Positions 45,301 through 60,200 of a stretch of DNA of 64,000 nucleotides are shown one piece after another; the stretch's first letter is position 1; each line of letters opens with the position of its first letter. Position numbers and translations under genes: made by a program. Origin of the DNA: Diadema setosum (lineage: Eukaryota; Echinodermata; Echinoidea; Diadematoida; Diadematidae); the NCBI RefSeq assembly GCF_964275005.1, contig NC_092685.1, forward strand, positions 35,805,018 to 35,869,017, in the 5' to 3' direction. The notes below the pieces were generated by a model that was given only the letters and a program-made list of their open reading frames with translations, made no database searches and was not told the origin of the DNA.

Positions 45301-48300
45301 TGCGCTCCGTCGGAATGAGTCAAAAGTCGCAAAAAATGAAATCGTAGTTATGCCTATATGTGAATTATACAGACTCTAAGCTTTACACTGATATATAATA
45401 CAACTCATTTCCACATCCCTGTGGATCATAAAAACGAATATTAACAACGCTTATGATGTCAGTCCATTTTCTAAATAACGGAGAAAATCGCTCTCAAAGT
45501 TCAGGCTATGTTCAAGCTCACGACCTGTTTCTTTCACGGGACGAAACAATACAACAGTCCTGCTTAGCGACGGCGTTTACGCTCCATCGCACGCACTACC
45601 ATATAAGGCGATAGCTTGAGTGTGTAAGATAATTAACCAATCGCAGGAGAGGTCTATCATTAACGATTCTGACCAATACGGCAGCCCGAATGTAAACTTC
45701 GGTGCGTTTGTGTCCGTGCCGCTGCCGCCGCATGAATGAGTCGGTACGCGTTGTGTGTCGGCTGCGGTGTAGTTTCCCGCAAGTTTTGAACTCACAAATA
45801 GGAAACAGTAGAAAGAAAAAAAGGCACGCAATGCGTATTACGAGAAGCGTCTTTTAGTGAGGGCGTTGATCGCTTCCATTCTCCTCCCATGTTGTTGTCA
45901 ATGGAAACGTTTAGCAAGTACCAATAGCTAAATAGAACCTGTGAACCCATTGTAGGTGGGAGTTCAAAAGACAGCATCGGTAGAGAAAATCAATGAAGTT
46001 AATTAATGATAGTCGTCTTTTGAGATCGTGTTCTTTGCATGTACTAAAAACCCTCATTATATGCACATGGTCGTAATGTTGCAGAGCATCAAAGACTGCT
46101 TTCGCGTCTGTTCTGCTGCAGCTGTATACAGTCATAACATTCTGAATTCCCGCCATATTAGGCATTCCTTTACAGACGTTGCGTCCACAGTAATTATCGC
46201 TTATCACACTTGCCAATGCTGCACATACTATACGTATCAGAAGCAAAGGTTGATGTAGGCCTGACAGCTTCACGTTGGGTTTATATGATTGTATCATAAA
46301 TATACTTCTTATTCTCGGTCACTTTTGTAATACCATAGCATATAAAGAACCATTAACTTAATGTTTTTTACATCACATTTACAGTTACAATCTTTCTGCA
46401 TTTGAGATAGATAATTATACTGACAAATATTCGGAATTAATACTTAGGCCTTCCTCATTTCGTTTTGTATTCACAAACCTTACTAAAATAAAAATTATTG
46501 CTTGATTACTTTCGGGTAAAGGAACCACCGGAAAAGGAACCGCATTTGATTTTCTTGTTAACGAACATAAGCTAATAGCGAACCATATTTCACTGTGTGA
46601 TTAACGAACCTTCAGAACAATCAATTGTATTACCCCCCCCCAAAAAAAAAAAGCATTTCAATGTCATGCGTTGTCAATAGTGATAAAAGGCCCGTTTTTA
46701 TTTCGTAGTGTGTCTCAGTTCTCCTGTGTTTATTTTTAAGGATGAGCCTGTCTTTATGATTGCGATTGATGTTCAACTATTTCTTTCCCGCAAGCTTGAA
46801 AAGGAAGAAGCTAAAATTGAGGCAAGGAGACGAGTTTTCTTCCATGAGATACAATCATTAAGACATACATTTATTCCCGAAAGTTGTGTGATTGCTTATG
46901 CGCTAAAGAATTATGTCCATTACAGTCATGTATCAGGCACTATACAAAACGGTTGAAATGTGCTGAAAGTCGAACTTCGGGTTTTTTTTTTTCTATTTCC
47001 ATTTAAAGCGGGGATAGACTAGAAATTAGTCTGTCTATACTGGCAGGAGACATTAGTTTTCCAGTACATACTCCGCATTTAAACAGTCGCCATATTTTCG
47101 TGGTCAGAATCAGATAATGGACACGTGATATATTATAAAAATGAAAATACAAAACAACGAACATGTCATATGTACAAACATTATGAATTTATACTTACCT
47201 GTAATATTCTGCATTAGAAACAAGCACGCCAATTAAATAATTTAATAGAATTTATAGAACACACTGTACACAGCGATATCATGCATGGCAGATCAAATCA
47301 AGATCAATTGGTGAGAAAGCTAAATGAAGTTAAAAAGTTGACTTCTTTACGTTTCTCTTTCAATTTATGAAAACAGAATTACATTGTATATCTATTGAAG
47401 CGGATTGTCTCTGTTGCGAACGATCGTCATACATGTATATAGCATTGTTAGTCTTCTGAGCAAATCCGAAATCCTAAATACTTTAATTTTTGCTTGATAA
47501 TGTAATAACCCTTATAACTTTATGAAGGACTCGCAAGTTCAAAGTTTCAAACCGTATACTAAAACATTACATTGTACACAATGTATTTTAATGCGTTGTG
47601 GCATAGTGGATAAGACTCCCGACTCCCGATCGGAGGACCCGAGTTCGAATCCCGCCCAGTGCTTACGTCCTTGGACAAGATGATTTTACCCACTGTGTCC
47701 CTCTCGACCCAGGTGTATAAATGGGTACCTAGCAACGCTAGGGTAATAATGATAGCAGGGCCCTCTGGTAGAGCAGTGGCAACACTGAAGAGGTTACCCT
47801 GGGTAACTAAGACATTATTATTATTATTATCATTATTATATTGTGCGTTAGCATGTTAATAGCATCAATCTGCCTTTTATTTTCCGTACGTAAAGCGCAC
47901 AGAAACGTAACCAAACGTTACCAAATACAGTGGAATGCATTGTACGGTGTGGTATTATCATTAGAAGTATATCCCATTAATTTTTACTTTTATTTGCTTG
48001 AAGCAGTAGTCAAACCATGTGTCATTTTCGTAGCGACATCACTTAGGAATTAGAATGTATGAAGATAATCGTTATTTAATCATTTTGCGCTATCATTATA
48101 GCATTTACATTTTCCAACTGTTTTTGACAGGATTATGTTACTGTGGATGATGGTTACGATTACGAATGTTGGTTATGAATTCAAAAGACTGGTTCATTAA
48201 TCGAACTATAAAGGTAATAGCCGTTTTTAAAGTAGTTCGGTACAAGTTCAAAACGCAATCAAAGTCATCGTCATAGGGGGAACTGATAGCTCTAGAAAAC

Positions 48301-51300
48301 TTGTTTAGGCCAGTAAAGATTGCCGTATGCAATCTTTGTAGAAAGTTTTGACTTAGGCCATCTTTTGAGTATTTTGAGAAATTATATAAAGAGCTATTTG
48401 TTTTGATTATGTTTAGAATTAGTTTGAACTATGAGAAGAAAAAGGCGCGGTTACCTCAACAATGTCGTAGTGCGATTAGACATGATGGGTAAAGTGGATT
48501 CATGACTTGTTCACTTATCCTTACTGAATTGATGATCACTTCTGTAAACCATCAGTTAAGTCTTGTAGATGATACCTCTGTAATCGTAGTCAAAATTCTT
48601 TTGAGCGATGAGACGAAAACCAACAAACAAAATGCCATGTATCATCGCTCGAGTTTCCAACATTTGGCGTCACCCGACCATTAATAAGTGCCGAATCAAA
48701 TGGAATATTATATTGTGTGATAGCAGACTGTGTTACGGTTTTTAAATATTGCGAGCAATTGTTAAAAAAAAAGAAAGAGAAAATGAGGCAAAGTTCAAGA
48801 AATTCGAAAAAGCATGTAAATGCAGGCGATCACGTTTAATAGTCAAAGTAAGAGATTACAATCGGCCATGCGGTTGTATATGATTGCCTTATTTACATGT
48901 CTGATTTTTGTAAACTATGTTATATTCAAATTTAAGTTCCCTTCCCTCCTTGATAAAGTTGTGTTGGGTTTTCGCTAAAGGCATTTATTAGGAAACGCTA
49001 TAAAAAAAAACGACAACAAATGCCTACTATACATCGAGAGATGACCTATACATACATGAAACACAAAAATTCTGTACGTTCTGATATAATGCAACTGTTT
49101 GTTTGTTTGTTTGTTTTGAATTACCATGGTCTTTGTCGGGGTAAAGATGAAGAAAAATAGTAGAGTGTATCACTCTCAAATCCGGATTATTGCGATAAGT
49201 GTGTATTCCCGCCCTTTCTATACAGGTAAACGATTTAAGCTTGGTATGCTTTTATAAAAGATTGGTGTCACGCAGAAGAACTGATTCCGCGATCGCTTTT
49301 AACCTTTCATAAAATTCACGTTTTAAGATAGTAACGATAACTTGTAAGAGATAAAGTAAGTAAGCGTCCCTGACTGTGGTTCTGAACACAAAAGGGGACT
49401 GAAAAATTCTTTTACAAATTAGCAGACATAATGCCGATCCTCCAACACTGTTGCTCCATTACAGTATGTCACTGATTCTGCTATCAATGGCGAAGAAAGA
49501 ATACTGGTTGCGTGATTATCCACCCCTTGATAGCAGGAAGTTTACCTTTTATTGTTCAAGGCTTCGTTGATGCGGGGTTTACTCGGATAAAAGGCGTGAA
49601 CAGTGTCGCCCGAGTTCTTTCATTCGAATCCTCACAATACACAATTCAATAGGCAATTAGCGCTGCTACTTCGCAAAGCTGTTAGCTAAATTCTTTGTAG
49701 ACTTGACCTCTCACATGTCAGCTACACGTCATACACGACAAACAGCTATCATTACAAACATTCTGATAAAAAAAAAATGAAGAAGCACACTATTGAGTAG
49801 CGACACAGCTTTCTGTCACTTTCTCAAATAGGTCTTACTTCTAAAAAATACACAGATGACAAGAGTCAGAATATCCTCCAAAAGGAACACGAGCTATTTG
49901 GGCATAATAATAATGTTTGTCTTCCGATTTCTCTCCATGCCGTCATGGCCCAAACAATCATAAGTAAATAGGGCAATACTTTTTATTAACCAGGGAAATA
50001 ATATTACGCATTACATACATTTGGCTAATTATCACACGAATTGTCGACTTTATAAAAACGAGAATAATTGACAACTTAGGCCCTACTATATCTCCAAAGA
50101 TGAACTTTAAACAGCAAGTCACATACCAGGGAACGAAAGTTATAATCATTTGAATGAATTCATTAATGAGGCCAATAACCGTTGTAAAAGTACACACACG
50201 CATCACTAGAGAGGTTTCAAGTTCGATATGTGATCATTTTAGCTCATTGATAAAGTATCAGATATTTTGCGTGATCGTCGTAGGAATAAAATTTTTCAGC
50301 GCCATTTGTGCGTCACATCAATCACCACTTCATGAAATGTGGTGCATGTATCAAACGCAACTCGCTGGTCATGCAATAAATAGCCTTGGTCAGCTCACTG
50401 TTATTGCGTAATTCTAAAGCCCTCGCCGCCGCCACCGCACGCACCATGCTTTGTTTTGTCTTCAATGGGGTCAAGAGCAATGCTTCATTAGCATACGCCC
50501 TAGCAACGGAGGCGGAGTCTCGATCGGGCGAGAACAATAGGTGCGAAACGCAACGCAAAGGCGAGCATTCGAAAAAAATGTAACCGAAAAAAATGGTCTC
50601 AGAAAAACTGTGATTTGGGACACTTGTACTCATTTTTACACGCTGAAATTTTCTGTACAAATAGATAAAACATCAAGGAATCAAAATCCGTCATAAAAAA
50701 ATTTCGACCCGAGCAGTGCTTCCCCTTCATTTTCGGCTCATTACGGGAAAACTCCCTGTGCGACTTATGACTCATTTTGTGGGAGCGTCACACATATATT
50801 ACACTCCTACATTATGTTGACACACACACACACACTAGATGCAGAGCTTCACAAATATCAGATGACAAGTTGTCCTGTCTTTCATACAATCTATACTCAT
50901 CTGCAATTTAAAAATAAATGTGCAGGAACATTACACTCAGTGCAATAAGTTCTAATGGATCGTAACTTTAATTGTTGTTACAAACTATTGTAGAAAAGGT
51001 GCAATCAATATTTATCACAACACAGCAGTGAAATGTCAGCACAGTTGCTTGGTGTACCTGTGACAATGATGAATTTGCTTTCTGCAATCCTTCTTGCTGG
51101 CCCATAATTCACTGGACTCCGCTGTCTGTCATCCATCATGATGTTGTCATGGCAAACTTTCCAAACTCCTTTGAAATACATACAACAGTGACAGGAAAAA
51201 ACATTAAAAAAATAATTCTATCAGGCAGGAATACAGGAATTATTGCTCAATAACTCGCACACAATAAAGAACTCGAGGTAAATTCAGTAGTCCCGATTTT

Positions 51301-54217
51301 CCACTACTGACAGTAGTATTTAGCTGGTCTCTGTAAAGTACATTAACAATGAGGTACCAGTTATTTTGAAGTACATTGTGTAAATTCAGCAGACTGAATG
51401 ACATCATTATAACATGGTCTTCCTGTAGTAATCACAAGTGCAAAATATGTGATGCTGATATCTTAGCCTCACAAAGCAGCTTCCATTGACCTACACACAT
51501 ATTTGCTATCATAAAGCCCCTTTTATGACACAAAGTAAAAAGGAAAATAATGCTCCTTCACAATAATGTTACTTGCTAATTTATAAAAGAACAAAGATTT
51601 CTAATGACACTCATATACGCAAACCAATGGGGAGTGTTGAGTTATCAGCTAATATGCATTTGTGGATGCCACCAATATCACTTGGATGGAAACATATAAT
51701 ACTTCATGATTCAACAACTTTCTGTTTGTAGATGTAAAGTTTTATTCTGTTTGTGTGAATGTATTCAATTTGCCAAACTTGCCTTGAACATGGTGTGAAA
51801 TCAATTCACACTTCATACCTTGCTCTGTGAGACAGAATTGAACAGCATTCTCCTCTTCTGTGAAGAATATACCAATATCATCTTCAGAAAATTCAATTCC
51901 ATCTACCTGGAGAACGATACATGGACGCATTATGGTTTGATTCTCTAAAGGCTTTCATAAGAGACTATTTTCAGAATAAGTAAGGAAGTTGCAACAGTTT
52001 AAATGTGGGTAAACCCTCTACCATGGCATCCAAAGGGACCTCAAATGTAGCCATTTTGTGATGGTCATATCACTGTGGCATAATGTTAGATTTTGATATT
52101 TTAAATTGATATCCCTTAGTCTCAAATTTATCTACAAAGTCAACTTTTATATAGATTTGGTGGATTTGAAGAAACTGAACAATTTTCTTTTTCTTTTTTT
52201 TTTGGTGCAGAATCACAAAGAACAAAATATGTTTTTCAAGACAGCATGACATCAATTACATTTCCCTTATCAACAAATGAGGATTTTTCTAAGTGCAAAG
52301 AATATGACCATGCTGATTACTTAGCAGTATCCATTCAGAGCTCTGGTGGCTGAATTCACGACATTCACTTGACAAGTACTGTGTTTTTTGAAACCAGTAT
52401 TTGCTATTAACCAGTTTATGACTTTTAGTGTCACTTCTTTCATAACATCTAGTAAAGTTCTCTATGGGTATCTTTTCTTCAAAACAACTGTGTATGGTTG
52501 GGTTGACTTGATTGGTTAAAACAAATCTAGCATTCCACAATGACATATGGTATGAAATATTCACCTGCCCCAAAAAAGCCATTGATCAATGAACAATTGA
52601 TATTTGATGCATGTTGTGTCTTTGTCCAAAACCTTGATGAATAGTAATTCAACTACATTATTGTAATCATTATATGTATAAAGGGTATTCAAACAATGCC
52701 ACAGCTCCTCACAACTAAGACCAGGTCATCAAGTCCTTTCAAATTAACAGAAGTACTTTCTTCCTCCCAACTCCCTTCACAATAAACCAAGAGCACAATA
52801 GTATGAAACATGACACTGAAGTAGCATTACAAAAGACAGGATCAGATCTGCCTGTTAAAGTATGGAAGACAATATGGAACCAGTGGGCAAAGGCTGTTGC
52901 TATAGTATCTGCAATTGGCTACAGAGTCATATGTATCTAAACATGTTTCATCTCACAATGAATTATTTGTAATAAAGTCGTACCCTTGGCTTTATGCCAA
53001 TACATCTGGACTATAAACTGACTTGAAAATGGAAACATATTTAAAGGGGATGGCTAGTAACCGATCAGTGGAAATCAGTGGGAATGCTGAGGGATGATTG
53101 TTCCAATCCTTGTGGGATTCATTTAAGAGTACATTATATATCTACTATTGTGTGAAAATTATTTGCTTCAGAACGATCTCATATTCAAGTAATGTGCAGA
53201 TTAATGCCCCGTCACTGACTAGGCACGCTAACCTGGAAACATTAAACTGCACATTACTTGCATATGAGACCATTCTGAAGCCAATAATTTTCACACAACA
53301 ATAGATATATAATGTACTCTTAAATGAATCCCACAAGGATTGGAACAATCATCCTCCAGCATTTCCACTGTGATTCCCACTGATCAGTTACTAGCCATCC
53401 CCTTCAAAGTGGTATAGGACCAAACCTACCAGAATTTTGTTGACTTGTTTCCATTGATAAGGAACATATTGGAGATCTCTGAGAAGAAAACGGGCAACAT
53501 TTTTTGTTCTAAGCTCTGCACTCTCTTCAGTCAAGTCCATCTGCAGTTCAGACAAAGCAAAACATACTACATCATTTGTTTTATGCAATAACATATTCTA
53601 CTCGTAGATGCATTCAAATCACAAGCTTTATGAAAAAAAAAAAAAAAAAAAACTTTCACAAGCACTTCCACAGTTTCCTACACAATGTTCGTTGTGCAAT
53701 AAGATTCCGTTGAATCACATTCAGTAACTTGTCCCTGACATTCTATGATGATGTAAGTATGAATAATCACCACACTCACCAAAATAATGGGCAGGTTTTA
53801 TACAAGAAGAGCAAGAGAAATGTTCTTCTGATGCCTTTCAACACAAAATCTTCTTGCTTACAACTCAAAAAATTCACTGAGAACAATTTAACTATGAAAT
53901 AGGCTGGCTATAAAACATGCCGACACGCACACACCTGTATAGTGCTGGTCCTGAATGGTACAACTTGCTGGATAACAGACACTCCCCTCAGACCTTCCCC
54001 GAGGGCAGGGTTTACTACGGTGAGGGTGAAGCTTCTATACCCTCGGGGTCTGTTGCCGGGAGATGCATATTTGCTTGGTGACGAGGTGGAGGTAGAGCAC
54101 TCTCCGGTCTCTGCATGGCAAGACTGGGGGGAAGGGGATGCCAGCTGGATGTTGGCATGAGAGTTGGCAAAATCTCTCAGCTTTGGATCGTTGACAGCAC
54201 CTCCATCATTGGTTTCC
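42305..54217 (-). CDS. C-terminal non-catalytic module of the hydrolase gene
   Basis: Residues about 211-583. It opens with ETNDGGAVNDPKLRDF and a serine/proline-rich linker, then a beta-rich part (RGYRSFTLTVVNPALGEG), VDGIEFSEDDIGIFFTEEEN, and PARRIAESKFIIVTGTKNKE. Next come LIIVGGPAENLWAEQFLDKV and VPDYVITGPEFRAKGPGG, ending GFWGNSWDYR plus nine residues. Proteins of this kind from bacteria and protists, as I recall, share the IIVxGT, NLIIxGGP and PDYVxxGP motifs after the same catalytic domain; that recollection was not checked. The function of the module is unknown. The intron between 44667 and 51058 is 6.4 kb, far longer than the rest. Confidence 0.8.
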
Positions 54218-57200
54218 CTGCACAAACAATATAGCAAGGGATCTTAGGAGATTCCTGTACTTCTTATTTTATAGTGTGAGTTTCACTGTTTTTGATTATC
54301 ATATGAGAAAAATTTGGATCACACATTCAAAAGACAATTCACATATGTGACTGTGAATCACAAAACAAACAAAAAGTCGCAACCCTTGATTTTATGTGAG
54401 GACTCAAGAACGGTGAAACGGGTCAACCGAGTCAGTTTTGAGTTTTTCATATTTTCTTAAAGAGCTATTCTTCTTCTACATTATCCCTAAGTTTGGAACC
54501 ATAAATTGAATGGGAAAGTGGGTTTTCAGCAGTTTTTCTACAACCCCTTTCTTGATAGTGTGATCAGGTTTTTCTTAGAGGCCCCTTTTAATTTCTTGAA
54601 AATCCTTTGCACACTCTTCACTTTGAACTCTAATAACTTTTGAAAGGATGATACTACTGCTTTGAAAGTTCACATTTATTATGAACAGAATGTGTTAATT
54701 AAGCATGCTGAATTTCAGTTTATTTTGATAATCCCTTCATTGTTGTTGCTACTGTGGTTTTACATCGAGATTTTTTTTTTGTCCCATTCATGGCGCGGGT
54801 AGCATGGCTTAATCAAGCTCTCAGAATATCAATTCGGTAATTAAGTGCTAATCAAACACTTAATAAGCCCTCAGAATACGGCCCCTGGTTTCAGGCTTTT
54901 CCTTTTTACCCGTTTTCACTGAATGAATCTCAATGCCTGAAATTCACTTTGCATGTGTCCGTTAGGGATATGTTGGGTAAGTGTGAGGTATGCTTTCTTT
55001 TTGCCAGGAATTAGAATACACATATTGGTAAAACTCTCTATTGCTTGCTGACTAGACTGGAAATACAAACTGTATACTGTATACTGTATACACAATATAT
55101 CTAGTGGGTCTAATCTTTTGCAAATTGGGACTTCCTGCCAATTTCAACAGTGGCTGAATTTACAACTGTGGCGTAGAGTAATGAATTGAGAAATGTATGT
55201 GTGTATGGCGCATTTATGTTGGGATCAGAATTAATAACTTTGTGTGCTGTTAAATTGAAGAATAGCATGTGACTCGCAGAGTACCAGTTATCACCAGAAA
55301 GCATTATTTTGCATTCTGATTCTCCGTATTGACAACAAAGTCCCTTCCCCATTAAGAGCTGAACGTCTATCACTGAAGACTTACCATGTATCCCACCACC
55401 AGTGCTCTTTTCCTGCCAGCTCTGAGTATGTCACATTGATGCCTCGCTCTTTCAACAAACGATTCATTCGTCTGTTTTCCAGGAGGGGAAAAAAAAAATG
55501 ATTAGGCAATTATATCCCACTGTTGGTAATGTGATAACACATGGGTATCCAAAATATGAACTTCAAAAGTGAATGTTACTAAAGAAAAACAATGTGACAA
55601 GCACATTTCACAAAGAGGACAAACAACTTTCTGATTACAATAGTAGACATATTCACATTATATCTCATACATCTTCCAATTTTACACACTTAAAATAACC
55701 CAAACTATGTCAGGGTTATGGGCTTCTTAAAGGTTATTAACACTTGTTTAAGAAATGTTTGTACTTATTTAGTGTTTTCATCCATATTTTGCCTTTTTTA
55801 TGTATGATGCTTTGGATAAGTAGTGAAATATATGTTGTACCAAGGAGGTTTTATACATGGAGTTCCAACTGGCTGTAATTATTCAAACAGTTGTCAGATT
55901 TCTATTGATGTACAAAAGAATTCCACAGGTGCATTTGTGCCTTTGAAGATCGATGTTCCAAGCCGCCGTCTTGCTGAGCAATCTGAAGATTCATTTTGAA
56001 CATTATCATAATGTTGGCCATATTTTGCTTATTTATTTATTAAATGAAATGAAATTTCACTTGATAATAAAGCATGTAAAACAAAAGTCAATTCCGTTCA
56101 GAAAATTGTGCAAAAGTGTAAATCAGAGTTGTATTATGTGAAAATGTTTAAAACTGTACCATCCTGGAAAGCTGGTTTTATAACTTTTCGACTTAATTTG
56201 CCCAAATGAAACTAATATGTAATAATCTTCAAGTATAATTCTTTATTGATAGATATATCAGATTAGTGCCCGCGTATGCCCAGTCGAGTAATTTTCATCT
56301 TTATTTCAGCATTTTTCCCTCAATTTCTGTTCGCGCATCCTCGTGTCTGTACTACCTACCTTTTATAAGAAGGGATAGCGAAAAGTAATTACCATCACAA
56401 AGACATATCTGCCCTTGAAAGTGGCTGGTGATTATGCAATGAGACATGAGTCAATTGTCTTCGTATCGGCGCGGCAGATCCTGTTTGGCACATGCTTCAG
56501 ATATTTTTGAGCGGCGGCTTCGAACATAGATCAAAGGGAATAACTCTGTTGTTGCTCCATCTCTTCAACCTCCTTGGTTGTACTAATAAATGGGCTGAAC
56601 ATGTCAATGTGACAAGAATGTATGCAGGATTATCTCACTGCCAACTTACCTCACAAAGAAGGGATGTACTGTTCTGTCATTTGCACCAATTCTTGTTAAT
56701 ACTGGTAAGCTCTGTGAAGTGATGCAGAATGTATCTCTAATAAAGTAGGAATTCAGTAATCACAGTCTCTGGTACAACGACTTATGTTAACAGGTTGAGC
56801 ACCTCGCCTATCTCTCACATTACTTTGCTACAACACAAATTTCCCATAGACCCCTGCCCGAGTATACTCGGGACTCATCCTCAACGGGTTAACAATCACA
56901 ATTGTATTGGCTTATGTCAATATCAGAACATTATAGGGACTAAGCAAAATTGTAGTCAAACATGAACATAGTAATAAATACTTTGGAAACTGCAAGATGA
57001 ATTTGCTGTGAGTAAACTCTGTTAAATTACTGTTCTGGAACAAGTAGAGTCATTTACACTTCAGTGCAAGTAAGACATTGTAACAGAACATTTTGTGTAT
57101 ACTACAGCTATTCTGATGAAGCATTGCTTGCATGATCAGTAAATGTTTCATTACATTCATGTCAACAATAATTGCAGCCATGAGTTGAAAAACTTTGTAT

Positions 57201-60200
57201 GATCAAATTGTACAGGCAGACATGTCAAAGATCTTTCTTTCTTTTTCTTAAACTAAGGTGTTTGATAACATTTCCTCAAAGAAGGTTGTTTGTCTGCAGA
57301 TACTGCTGATAGACTTCAAAAATGCATCTCCTTCCTAAAGCTAAATTTCAAACAATTAGGCATGGACATTTTCTCCCAATCCGGACTATAATGTCAACAT
57401 TCTTACGGGGGAAAAAAATCATCTCGATCATCATGCAGTTTTTCAGTGAAAGTATGGAAAGTTTTCATGATATATGCATGAGAAATGATAACAGAATATA
57501 TCTTTTTTTTGCAGTCATTCTCTGTCAATAAAAAGAAAACAAACAGAAAAAAAAAACCCACACACAAACACAAAAAATACCTGAAGGTTAGATGCATGCC
57601 GGTCAGCTTCATTCTCTGCTATACAAGCCTGCAACAGACAAATCAGATAATTTGAAGTGAAGCAATAATTACTGACTGACAACAATTTATTATTGCTCAA
57701 TAAATTATGAACTTCAAGTGGACCACGCAATCAGATGAATATTGAATGATAGTTGTGCATATCAAATACAAAAAGCGCTAAAAAAGAAGTCCCCATTGGA
57801 AATCACTGCAGGCCTCTTTGATGAATAGGCACTCAGTGACTACAGGTACAAAATAAATCTAGTTTAACACACTTCCTATGTCATCAAATCAGGTGTACAA
57901 TCTATATTTACACTGTACATTTCGCACAAAACTACATCATATCACCAGCAAGATATGTTATTACTCATAAAGAAATGACATACAATGTAATTACTCTAGC
58001 AATATTCAAACATGGCATACCTTTAAACCAACGTTATTCTTTCTATATAGCAACAAGAAAAACACCTCTTTATACATTCAAAAGAGGAAAAAAAATCTTA
58101 TATATGTGACCGTGCATCACAAAACGAACAAAAAGAAGCACCCCTTGATTTTGTGTGAGGACTCAAAAAAGGCGAAATGGGTCAACCAAGTCAATCCTGA
58201 GTTTTTCATACTTTCTGAAAGAGCTATCCTTCTTCTACATTATGCTTAAGTTTGGGATCATAACATGAATGGGAAAGTGCGTTTTCAGCAGTTTTTCTAC
58301 AACCTTGTTTTTGGGGAGTTATATAGAATGATCAGGTATGTCTAGAGGCCCCTTTTCATTTCTTGAAATCCTTTACACACTCTTCACTTTGAAGTCTAAT
58401 AACTTGTGAAAGGATAAAGCTACTGCTTTGAAAGTTGGCACTAATCATGAACATAATGTGTCGACAGAACATATTCAGTTTCAGCTAAATCTGATAATCC
58501 CTTCATTGTTGTTGCTCCGGTGGTTTACATCAGGTGTTTTGTCCCTTTTACCGCACAGCTAGCATGGCTTGGTAGGGATTAAGCACTTGAATAGATCCTG
58601 TACTTCAGAGCCTCTTTTCTCAGTTCCCACTTTTCCAGAGTGTGTGTTTTCTTTCCAGTATTTGGATAGGTTAGGGGAGTCCATTTGAATTGAGTTATAC
58701 ATCATTTTAAAGCTTAGAGTCTGCTCTATAAGAATCTGCCCTCAACTAAAAATCCATATCTGGCGACTTTTTGTTCGTTTTGTGATGCAGGGTCACGTAT
58801 GATGGTTGACAGCACGTAAATGATAAGTTGACAGAAATATGTTGATTTTAACCCGTTCCATACGGAATTCTAAAATGCTCATGGACTTAATATGCTGGCC
58901 ACCAGGTTCCTGTACGGATCGGGTTAATTGTTTTTTTCATGAGCATTATGTAAGTACTAATCATATCCATCTTGTTTGTGTGGATATTCCTTTGAATAAC
59001 ATTGGTGAAAATCATTGGTATGACTTTATAAAAGAGAACAGTTTTCCATAGTAGCCAGAGTTAAAAAAAAACACACACACACACCAAAATTATCATTGAT
59101 AGAAATGAATCCTGATACAAAGACTGTCTACCTACCTCTAAAATTTGTTTTAATGCTGGGTCTGTATGACTTGTGCTGACATCATGTCTGTTGAAGATAA
59201 ATCACAGAAATATGATGAAATGCTTGACAAACACTTTTGATTTTGTGTACAATTGTACTATGCTCCAAATATGTGTTTATGGTAATAATATACAGCATAT
59301 GCTTAATCAACATCACCACTTATTATCTTTATGTAATGCATACACTAATTATGATGGAACAATAAAAATCAATTTCTTGATACTGAAACTCTTCACTGCT
59401 TTGAAGTACATTGCATCATGTGTTTGTTTTGTCAGTCTTCAGTAAACTATGTCTTTATATTAGAAATCCAGCTAGAAATGCATTGACCCTTTATGTGCCA
59501 AGGCACCTAGCTTAAATCTCACCAAACTTTTTCACAAGCATCCAATAATCCATTCAACTTGGCACAGCTGTAGATAACAACAAGCCCATTACAGTGTAGC
59601 AATGTGCCTTGCAGTGCAACAGGAAGTCAATAATGACATGCAATCTACATTAAATGATAATCAGTTTCCAGACATCTGTGTCAATCAGCGAAGAAAGCAC
59701 TCTGGCATGCAAGCCAGTTGGCAAACAAAGCACAGTATTATAAGGTTGAAGAGAAAGAAAGAAACCTATGCCTTATTTCTCTTTTGGAGTGTGGATATAT
59801 AGAACATCACGTATGGTACATTACAATGGTAACACGATGCTTGAGATTTAAGGTATCTTCAACTTTAATTGTACAATTAGAGCTTCACCTTATATGTACA
59901 ATCAGAACACAAGCACAGTGTACACATGTATTACCTGCAAATTTGCAGCCTCTTTTGAATACTATCAATCAGTAGCTGTACTGTCATTTCTGTATACTGT
60001 AAAGAATGTAAGATACATTTGTGTTATGAAATTTTCGCGATTTGGATCCGAAAGCCTTTTATGCGGCATGAAAGTTTCACGATTGCCACTGGCATTCAGT
60101 GCATATAGTGTATACATGAACTTTTGTGTGCAGTTTAGTTTTAGCAATCTTGGCTCTCATGAAATTTCGCAAAAGTAAAATGCACACAAACATTCCTAAT

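Noticed and set aside
45911..46297. 128-codon - strand frame
   Set aside because: No recognisable domain, no supporting splice partners, and it lies inside the putative 5.5-kb element; kept as unproven.
47590..47670. Functional tRNA gene
   Set aside because: A and B boxes are good, but the body continues into a SINE core and (ATT)n tail, so it is a SINE.
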